Assembly: GCA_002428985.1 (NCBI GenBank)
Contig: DIYL01000021.1
Coordinates: 1 to 64,000 of the forward strand
DNA: 64,000 nucleotides
Direction: 5' to 3'
From: Anaerolineales bacterium UBA6055
Lineage (GTDB): Bacteria; Chloroflexota; Anaerolineae; Aggregatilineales; Phototrophicaceae
How positions within the stretch are numbered: the first letter of the stretch is position 1; every line of letters begins with the position of its first letter. The translations under genes and the position numbers were made by a program. The notes below the pieces were generated by a model that was not told where the DNA came from, searched no databases, and saw only the letters and a program-made list of their open reading frames with translations. Positions 44,207 to 50,797 of this stretch are shown here, piece by piece.

Positions 44207-45907
44207 TTATGGTTGAAAACCAACAGTTGTCCATTGATTTTGAGTCGGTATAACATACGCTTCTTGTGTCGTTAGATTGATAACATTCAGTTGCCGTATC
44301 GCTCCGTCAATTGGACTCGTAAAAATGACATGATTTCCATCCAGTGATACTGGGTATCCTTCAAATGAATTTGCTTCTGGCATAGACCAAACTGTAGAAA
44401 ACTGACCGTTATCATACAAGATGAGCTCACGAGTCTGCCCATCATCACGTAACATGAACACACCAGATGAATCCCGAGCTGGATACATGGGAGTATTACC
44501 CTCAGTGAATAATGTCGTTGTTTGCCCATCAAACAGAGTGTATTCATGAATTGGTGCAACCAAATACCGCATCAACAAACTTCCATCACCTCTTACCATA
44601 AACTGATCAATCGTAAAATTAGCATCTGGAGGCTGGAAAACAACAGAACGCTCATAATCTGCTATGGCGATTGATTCAATTCGATTCGAAAATTGCTGTT
44701 CTGCTAATAGACTAGCATCCCACCAACGTAGAAAATACAAATGTTGACCATCTGCCGACCAATGCAGTATTCCTCGTCTGACATCGCCTTCTGTAACCTT
44801 AAATTCACCAACACCATTGACACCACTATGCCATATCTGGGATGGAGAGTTCGCATCCAAATCAGCCCCTCTATGGTAAGCAAGCCTGTTCGTGCTACTC
44901 CAACGGATCATTGAAATATGTGATACGATCGGCGTCACCGACTGTAGTGTCAAGCCATCAGCAGATACTACATAGAGTTGCTTAGTCCGTTCTTCAGATC
45001 GTCCCATGCGCCCTTTGGTGTTGCTACCACCTTGGGAAAAAACAAAACTTCTCGCACCACGCTCTAGGATAAACGCCAACCACTCACCGTCATGTGACCA
45101 AGTCAGATTATAAATTGCATCGTGTGGGTCAGGCGCGGTATACAAACGACAAAGCGTTGCGCCTTCATAATCAGATGTGTAAATGAGATCTGATGTAAAA
45201 CTCCCAACACCGAGCATAGTATACGTATGGAATCCAATCCGTTGTTCGGTATGTGGGCAGGCGGGTTGCAAAGTTTGTAACCATAATTCCCGATCCGGAA
45301 TGTACATCCATGCTGGCATCCATCCGATGCCAACTTCGGTACTCACACCCCACCAGATTTGATCGAGATATGTCTGACTATCACCGGTTAATGTGACGAC
45401 TGTACCTTCGGCGAGTGATGTTAAGACTGTCCCCTGCACATCTGGAATATCTCTTACGTCAATTTGATTGACTTCAAGAAGCTCTAACCCTGTAACTCGT
45501 GCGCGACCACCAATCGTCGGTACACGGTTGACCGCATCAAGTGACAATTCATCCTCAGGCGAGAATGTGACTGTATCCACCGCAATCGGTTCGATCCAAT
45601 ATCGGTCGCTACCACTTTCAGCTGTCCATCCAACCATATTGCCAAATTGCACCTGATACCAGTAATAACCGCTACTACATGTCGGACCTGCAATGACATC
45701 AAATACGCCACCTTCGGGGATTTGTGTTAAGAGGACTGCAGTTGTATCCGGATTGCTACGCATATTGTTTGCGCCACCCGTTAATGTCACACGTCCTGTA
45801 TCGCCAGCGCGCAAACGCGGTGTGAGTAAATCGGGACAATCTGCGGTTTGTGCAATCGTTGGCAAGATAAAGAGGATAAGTATAAGCAGGGATATAAGAT
45901 ATTTCAT
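44207..45907 (-). CDS. secreted SH3b and beta-propeller protein
   Basis: About 566 residues. A signal peptide (MKYLISLLILILFILPTIA) is followed by two SH3b domains (about 30-105 with MRSNPDTTAVLLTQIPEGG, about 135-200 with VRDIPDVQGTVLTSLAEG and IGWMPAWMYIP). The rest (about 215-566) is a WD40/TolB-like propeller with blades such as LTWSHDGEWLAFIL, MIRWSSTNRLAYH and LHWSADGQHLYFL. Such proteins bind cell-wall polymers and display a scaffold outside the membrane. The ATG at 45907 is preferred over an upstream in-frame start at 45934 because the signal peptide begins there. The 43945-44206 gap downstream is A+T-rich and shows nothing recognisable. Confidence 0.8.
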   Translation of the reverse strand: MKYLISLLILILFILPTIAQTADCPDLLTPRLRAGDTGRVTLTGGANNMRSNPDTTAVLLTQIPEGGVFDVIAGPTCSSGYYWYQVQFGNMVGWTAESGSDRYWIEPIAVDTVTFSPEDELSLDAVNRVPTIGGRARVTGLELLEVNQIDVRDIPDVQGTVLTSLAEGTVVTLTGDSQTYLDQIWWGVSTEVGIGWMPAWMYIPDRELWLQTLQPACPHTEQRIGFHTYTMLGVGSFTSDLIYTSDYEGATLCRLYTAPDPHDAIYNLTWSHDGEWLAFILERGARSFVFSQGGSNTKGRMGRSEERTKQLYVVSADGLTLQSVTPIVSHISMIRWSSTNRLAYHRGADLDANSPSQIWHSGVNGVGEFKVTEGDVRRGILHWSADGQHLYFLRWWDASLLAEQQFSNRIESIAIADYERSVVFQPPDANFTIDQFMVRGDGSLLMRYLVAPIHEYTLFDGQTTTLFTEGNTPMYPARDSSGVFMLRDDGQTRELILYDNGQFSTVWSMPEANSFEGYPVSLDGNHVIFTSPIDGAIRQLNVINLTTQEAYVIPTQNQWTTVGFQP

Positions 45908-46020
45908 GAGACCACCATTCAATGTGTTATGCATCAGCCAAATTATAATATTGATCCCATTTTTAAATTGATCGCTATTCCTATTCTATCCCGATGCCCA
46001 CTATACGATCATAAGCAGTT

Positions 46021-46285
46021 TTATTGAGCTAATTTATTTGCATAATATGTCTTGGCTTCATCTTTCATTGGTACACTGTGCAAACGCTCAACTTGCTCGG
46101 CTGTCAGTGATTTTGTATAGAATGCCTGCGCAACTTCAACAATAGAGACTTGTGTTCCGTCATATTTTATATGTTGAACAGATTGTTCTATTTGAATATG
46201 CACCGTCTACAACACACGACAATATGCACAGTAGAGTTCTTGAAGTTTAAAACATTGAACAAATTGAAATTTACTATTGAAGTCA
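46021..46285 (-). pseudogene. duplicated, decayed 3' end of the MOSC gene
   Basis: The DNA aligns with the C-terminal 80 or so codons of the MOSC gene at 46998-47624. The last 55 codons are still open (VQHIKYDGTQV, AQAFYTKSLTAEQVERLHSVP). Upstream of them an in-frame TAG (46207-46209) replaces a Gln codon, and similarity continues in frame beyond it (AYCRVL) before fading near 46285. It is therefore a remnant, not a small gene. Confidence 0.88.
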
Positions 46286-46294
46286 CTAATGATA

Positions 46295-46945
46295 TTACAA
46301 TATAAAGCTCATGTTTTTGTATGCCAACACAACGATTGAAGTGTTGACTTGAATATCAAAACCTCTATTTGAAATCAAATAATATCTCTGCTGAATTTTT
46401 TTCTTTTGATAAAAATATTCGTAGTGTAATATGCTACCATTCCGCACCCATATTTCACGTTTTTCGAGCTTGCCTGTAGTAATCACCCCATATTTAATAA
46501 TTTGAGAATATATTTTGTTAAATGAATGGTCAATTCTTTTTGAAAATAATGCGCCATATGTTTGTTTTAGGAAGATAAAGGAATAGTAGCTTGAAGCAGG
46601 GAAAACAAAGATAAATAGGAAATCTAGTGTATTTATACCATCACCACCAATTAGATCCACTATACTATATATTATACCAATAAATATCACGCTGGTAGCT
46701 AATGCCAATCCAATAAACAAAATTAGGTATATGAATGCAAAAATAATTCGAGTCGTATTCGAAAAATAAACCTGATAACTATTTAGCAACCGTATATTCT
46801 GCAATATCTCAGATTTTGAGAACGGTTCTTTTGCTTGCCGACTAATAAACTCACGATTTTTTTCATAAAGCAGTTTGACATTTCCAGTCTTTTTCAACTC
46901 TGACTCCGTTTTATTAAATATTCGACCTCTAGTTTTGTCATTCAA
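46295..46945 (-). CDS. membrane protein, possibly DUF3592-like
   Basis: A 216-residue protein with two to three hydrophobic segments (IIFAFIYLILFIGLALATSVIF with IGIIYSIVDLIG, and FLFIFVFPASSYYSFIFL). A C-terminal beta-rich part (GVITTGKLEKREIWVRNG, SILHYEYFYQ) is reminiscent of DUF3592-type extracellular domains. It is distinctly more A+T-rich than its surroundings. It sits exactly between the intact MOSC gene and the duplicated MOSC 3' end, and so looks like inserted cargo. No clear function. Confidence 0.65.
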   Translation of the reverse strand: MNDKTRGRIFNKTESELKKTGNVKLLYEKNREFISRQAKEPFSKSEILQNIRLLNSYQVYFSNTTRIIFAFIYLILFIGLALATSVIFIGIIYSIVDLIGGDGINTLDFLFIFVFPASSYYSFIFLKQTYGALFSKRIDHSFNKIYSQIIKYGVITTGKLEKREIWVRNGSILHYEYFYQKKKIQQRYYLISNRGFDIQVNTSIVVLAYKNMSFIL

Positions 46946-46997
46946 AGTAAACTACTATCAATTTATCCTGATATTTTTTCTCCTTGAGCAACTCAGG

Positions 46998-47624
46998 TTA
47001 TGCCAGTTTATTTGCATAATACGTTTTGGCTTCATCTTCTATTGGTACACTTTGCAAACGCTCGACTTGCTCGGCTGTCAGTGATTTTGCATAGAATGCC
47101 TGCGCTACCTCAACAATCTTGACTTGTGTGCCGTCATATTTTATATGTTGAACAGGTTGCTCCGTTTGAATATGTCCTGTCTGCAACACACGACAATACG
47201 CACCGTAACGTTCTGCCTGTACAAAGCGTTTGACAAACTTCGGGTCATTCATACGTGTAGCCAGAGTCACACAAGGGATACGCGGGCCGCTAACTTCTAA
47301 CACAATCTCACCCATTGTAAATTGATCGCCAATACAAATGGGCGCACTCTCTAGGTCAGTAATCGTGATATTTTCTCCAAATGTACCGGGTTCAAGTTGT
47401 ATATCAAGTTCATCCGACCACCATGCATAATCGGGCATCCCATACAGATAGACGGCTTGTTCTAACCCGCCATGATTTTCCGTATCGATAATCACATCGC
47501 CTTTAAGTCCGAGCTCACCAACATACACAGGGTCGGATGTTGGCAATTTATAGATCCCTGTTTTACCCGATTTTGCATTGATTGATCTTTCTACGCCGAC
47601 ATTCACACTATAAATTTCCATCAT
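46998..47624 (-). CDS. MOSC-domain protein (YiiM-like)
   Basis: A 208-residue protein resembling YiiM, a MOSC-domain enzyme linked to molybdenum-cofactor-dependent N-hydroxyl reduction and sulfur transfer. The MOSC core includes GDVIIDTENHGGLEQAVYLY and GTFGENITI. The conserved cysteine lies in GPRIPCVTLATRM. The C-terminal 3-alpha region ends in AEQVERLQSVP. AAGGAG lies just upstream of two adjacent ATGs. A terminator separates it from the HerA-like gene. A second copy of its 3' end lies at 46021-46285 beyond the membrane protein gene. Confidence 0.9.
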   Translation of the reverse strand: MMEIYSVNVGVERSINAKSGKTGIYKLPTSDPVYVGELGLKGDVIIDTENHGGLEQAVYLYGMPDYAWWSDELDIQLEPGTFGENITITDLESAPICIGDQFTMGEIVLEVSGPRIPCVTLATRMNDPKFVKRFVQAERYGAYCRVLQTGHIQTEQPVQHIKYDGTQVKIVEVAQAFYAKSLTAEQVERLQSVPIEDEAKTYYANKLA

Positions 47625-47640
47625 TTACTCCTTCAGAAAT

Positions 47641-47668
47641 ACAAAAGCCTGACAATCACATCAGGCTC
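47641..47668 (-). terminator. rho-independent terminator after the HerA-like gene
   Basis: On the minus strand AGCCTGA pairs with TCAGGCT (arms 47661-47667 and 47646-47652) with an 8-base loop, followed by TTTTGT. It lies between the HerA-like stop and the MOSC start. Confidence 0.75.
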
Positions 47669-47697
47669 TTGCTATCGTTTACTATGTCTTATGTGAT

Positions 47698-50505
47698 TTA
47701 CGCAAAAGCAGATACCAGCACCGGACGATTATCAAGGACAATATACCAGTATGGAATCCATCCAATACCGAATAATTCGATGTGGATGTCTTTCTTATAG
47801 GGTGTAATGGTATATTCGTGAATATCGTTGGCAACTTGTGCCCAGCGGTCGTTAATCTCTTGCAATTGACGTTCATAATCTTGTTCAAGCGCAATCATCT
47901 CATCTTGAATCTGATTGATGACATCGCGGCTTTCTTCAATATCCGCCTCTGTCTGGCGTTTCATGCGGGTTGTCCGGCTCATACGCGAGAGGGTATAGTT
48001 GGTGCGTCCCTTGAAGATACTCAGCACCGCTTCACCTGTGGTATACATCTGTTCCCGTTTACGGTCGCGGATTTCCAATTTCTCGGCATCGAGTTCGCGT
48101 TCTTTCTTCTTGAGATTATCTTCTAACTTATCCATCAAGCCACCATATTTGGTCGACAACTTATCAATCTCAATATCGCGTTTTTCACGGGCTTGTTGCA
48201 CAACCTTAGCTTGGAACTCGCTAATGTCTGTATCTGGATGCCCGTATAACTTGAACTGCGGATGTTGTGGGATAATGAGCTTCGCAGTGTGATAGAGCAT
48301 ATCAATGAGCTCTTTTTGTAAGGCTTTGAGGCGTTTTTCGTCTTTCATACCATTAGATAGTTCGCCATAGAGTGCATCACCAAATGGACTACTGGATACC
48401 GCACGTTTATCAACAACCGCTGCTTGGAATTCTTCCCAGTGAATCAATCCAGCATTGTCTAATTCATCAACATGGAAGGCATACTCACGCGATGTATAAA
48501 TCTGCGATGTTTTGTGACTATAACGCACAGCGGATTGCGCTAACAACACAGGCTTATAAGCAAGCATCGACTGTCCGATGCGTTGAGCGCGTTGCCCTTG
48601 TTGCTGTTCCCATTGTTGTACAGCTTGCTGATTGGAGATGTTTGTCGGCAAAAAGTACTGGGACACAGCCGATGGAACAGGCGGTTGCGCTGCCGAATAC
48701 CCGGGGATTGGTGAGGTACGAGCTGTCTCTTGTTGTGGTTGCATCGGCTGAGAATCACCTAGTCCGGCAGTTTGTGCACCAAATCCGGTCTGTTGCTGTC
48801 CATAACCCGGGGGCATCGGGGGCTGACCGAAGCCAGTCTGTTGTTGACCGAAGCCTGGTGGCATTGGTTGCTGACCAAAGCCGGGTGGCATCGGAGGTTG
48901 ACCGTAACCTGTCTGTTGTTGGCCGAAGCCCGGCGGCATTGGTTGTTGACCAAAACCGGTTTGCTGTTGGCCAAATCCGGGTGGCATCGGAGGTGCACCC
49001 TGTGCGCCATATCCACCATTTAACGGTTGCTGACGCGAGGCTTGTACATAGCCCTGTTGTTGCGCTAACTCTTGATATAACTCGCGTTTACGCTGCTGCA
49101 TCAACATGCCAATTTGCTGACGGGTGAGCGGACCAGATAGATAATTCATCGCCCAACGTGTGTGCATCATAATCGGCGGACCGGCATTATGTACGTTCCG
49201 CATCAAAAAGACACGCGGTTTAATATCAGCAATCATGCGCTCGACATCTTTCGGATCGAGTCCTTCATCAGCACTCGCCATCGACTGAACGCCAGACATC
49301 ACCTTCTTAAGATCATTATCGGATTGCAAACGTCCGATGAACCACGTCCCCATATTGGTCAGACCTTTATAATCAAGGTCGCCGGGGTTTTGCGTCGCCA
49401 TAATGAGACCAATGCCGAATGCACGCGCTTGCTTGAGCATACTCATGATTGGCTTTTTGGTCGGTGGATTTTTTGGATACGGCGGGAAGTACCCGTACAT
49501 TTCATCAATATACAGCAACGCCCGCAGGCTCGTCGTACCGGATAGCGTACGCATCCAACTGAGCATCGCTTCCAAAATCAAGGTGGTGATGAACATGCGC
49601 TCAGTATCGTTGAGATGTGCCGTATAGAATATCGACACTTTCGGGCGACCGTTCGGCTGATACAGCAACTTCTGAATATCAAGCGGTTCACCTTGCATCC
49701 ATGATTGGAATGATGGGGATGCGATAATATTGTTCATTTCCATCGCGAGGTTATAACGCTTCTTCTCGCTCATATATTCATCGACACTAAACACACCCAA
49801 GTTTTCGAATGGGGGCGACTGAATTTGTCGGATGACATCTTCGAGGGTCAAATCTTTGCCCATACGCCAATTGTGCTCAATGATATTCGAGACAATCACA
49901 TGCTCTCTGTCTTTGACAGGTTCGGCGCTGACACCCGCTAACGACAGAATCGCCGTTGTAATCCCGTTGATGCGCTCGCGGATACCTTCTTGCCCCATCT
50001 GCCATTCTTGCGGAGTCGGTGCGCGTAACGATGCCAAAATACTGATCGGCAGACCCGCATCACTACCGGGGGTGTATACACTGAATTTTGCGGCTTTTTT
50101 GTACCATGCCAGACGCTCCGGCACGATGCCCCATTTGCCCAGACCGGACTTCCAACGACTGGCGACATCCGACGCATAACTGTCTATATCCATTCCGGCG
50201 CGTTGCGCTTCACCGGGGTTAATCCAAGGCTTGAATTCCTGCGCATGCAAGGTCGGGAAGGTGAGCAGTAGATTGGTAATATCGCCTTTGGGATCAATGA
50301 TAATCGACGGGATATTATCCAGCACTGCTTCTTCGAGCAGGTTGATACACAGACCCGTCTTACCGCTACCCGTCATACCGACGACGAGTGCATGCGTCGT
50401 TAAATCGCGGGAATCATAATAGACTACATCATCGTCTAAGCGATTGCTTTCGGGGTCAAATGTGCGCCCTAAATAAAAATTCGTTGGGGCTTCGATAAAT
50501 GCCAT
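47698..50505 (-). CDS. HerA/VirB4-type ATPase with Gly/Gln/Pro repeats and coiled coil
   Basis: About 935 residues. The N-terminal half is a FtsK/HerA-superfamily ATPase: Walker A VVGMTGSGKTG (K49), a nearby IIIDPKGD strand, Walker B LLYIDEMYGYFPP, and the arginine/sensor region around MATQNPGDLDYKGL. Residues about 500-620 are a low-complexity stretch of QPMPPGFGQQQTGFG units. Residues about 750-890 form a charged coiled coil (LEDNLKKKERELDAEKLEIRDRKRE). The last segment (ELFGIGWIPYWYIV) is hydrophobic and beta-like. No NurA nuclease is adjacent, so classic HerA-NurA end resection is not supported. Start 50505 is favoured by AGGAG; a TTG at 50511 is the alternative. Confidence 0.85.
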   Translation of the reverse strand: MAFIEAPTNFYLGRTFDPESNRLDDDVVYYDSRDLTTHALVVGMTGSGKTGLCINLLEEAVLDNIPSIIIDPKGDITNLLLTFPTLHAQEFKPWINPGEAQRAGMDIDSYASDVASRWKSGLGKWGIVPERLAWYKKAAKFSVYTPGSDAGLPISILASLRAPTPQEWQMGQEGIRERINGITTAILSLAGVSAEPVKDREHVIVSNIIEHNWRMGKDLTLEDVIRQIQSPPFENLGVFSVDEYMSEKKRYNLAMEMNNIIASPSFQSWMQGEPLDIQKLLYQPNGRPKVSIFYTAHLNDTERMFITTLILEAMLSWMRTLSGTTSLRALLYIDEMYGYFPPYPKNPPTKKPIMSMLKQARAFGIGLIMATQNPGDLDYKGLTNMGTWFIGRLQSDNDLKKVMSGVQSMASADEGLDPKDVERMIADIKPRVFLMRNVHNAGPPIMMHTRWAMNYLSGPLTRQQIGMLMQQRKRELYQELAQQQGYVQASRQQPLNGGYGAQGAPPMPPGFGQQQTGFGQQPMPPGFGQQQTGYGQPPMPPGFGQQPMPPGFGQQQTGFGQPPMPPGYGQQQTGFGAQTAGLGDSQPMQPQQETARTSPIPGYSAAQPPVPSAVSQYFLPTNISNQQAVQQWEQQQGQRAQRIGQSMLAYKPVLLAQSAVRYSHKTSQIYTSREYAFHVDELDNAGLIHWEEFQAAVVDKRAVSSSPFGDALYGELSNGMKDEKRLKALQKELIDMLYHTAKLIIPQHPQFKLYGHPDTDISEFQAKVVQQAREKRDIEIDKLSTKYGGLMDKLEDNLKKKERELDAEKLEIRDRKREQMYTTGEAVLSIFKGRTNYTLSRMSRTTRMKRQTEADIEESRDVINQIQDEMIALEQDYERQLQEINDRWAQVANDIHEYTITPYKKDIHIELFGIGWIPYWYIVLDNRPVLVSAFA
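48770..49010 (-). repeat. tandem repeat encoding PPGFGQQQTGFGQ
   Basis: Imperfect units of about 27-45 bases, each containing ATGCCACCCGG-like and CAACAGACNGG-like strings, encode the Gly/Gln/Pro-rich linker of the HerA-like ATPase. Confidence 0.75.
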
Positions 50506-50627
50506 AAACAAGCTCCTACAACTGTCGGGGATTTTTTACTGATTTTCATTCGATTATTTGTTCGATTATAACATACATTCCCACAACGCGGGTCACAATC
50601 ATACGGAAATTTGTCTGACAACCGAAG

Positions 50628-50740
50628 CGGCACATGGGCACGCTCCCTACACGAACATTGTAGGGTTATACGGGGAGCACGGTACACCATGCCCCTACGG
50701 ATTTGCAAACATTGTAGGGTGGCTACCCGCGTGTGCCACC
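50628..50740. repeat. cluster of decayed GTAGGG-type palindromic repeats
   Basis: The 50506-50797 gap contains an end fragment TCCCTACA near 50644-50651, a TGTAGGG (50659-50665) to CCCCTACGG (50692-50700) element with imperfect inner arms, and a third start TGTAGGGTGGC (50713-50723) with a pairing GCCACC at about 50735-50740. The ends match the repeats at 10706-10733 and 51899-51950. Nothing coding is seen in the gap. Confidence 0.65.
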
Positions 50741-50797
50741 GCAGAGATCCGGTCGCATGAACACCGACCTACCGACGCGAGATAGGCTAAGTAGACA

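Noticed and set aside
46021..46203. A 60-codon frame as a stand-alone small gene
   Set aside because: It is the open tail of a decayed MOSC 3' copy; homology continues upstream through an in-frame TAG.
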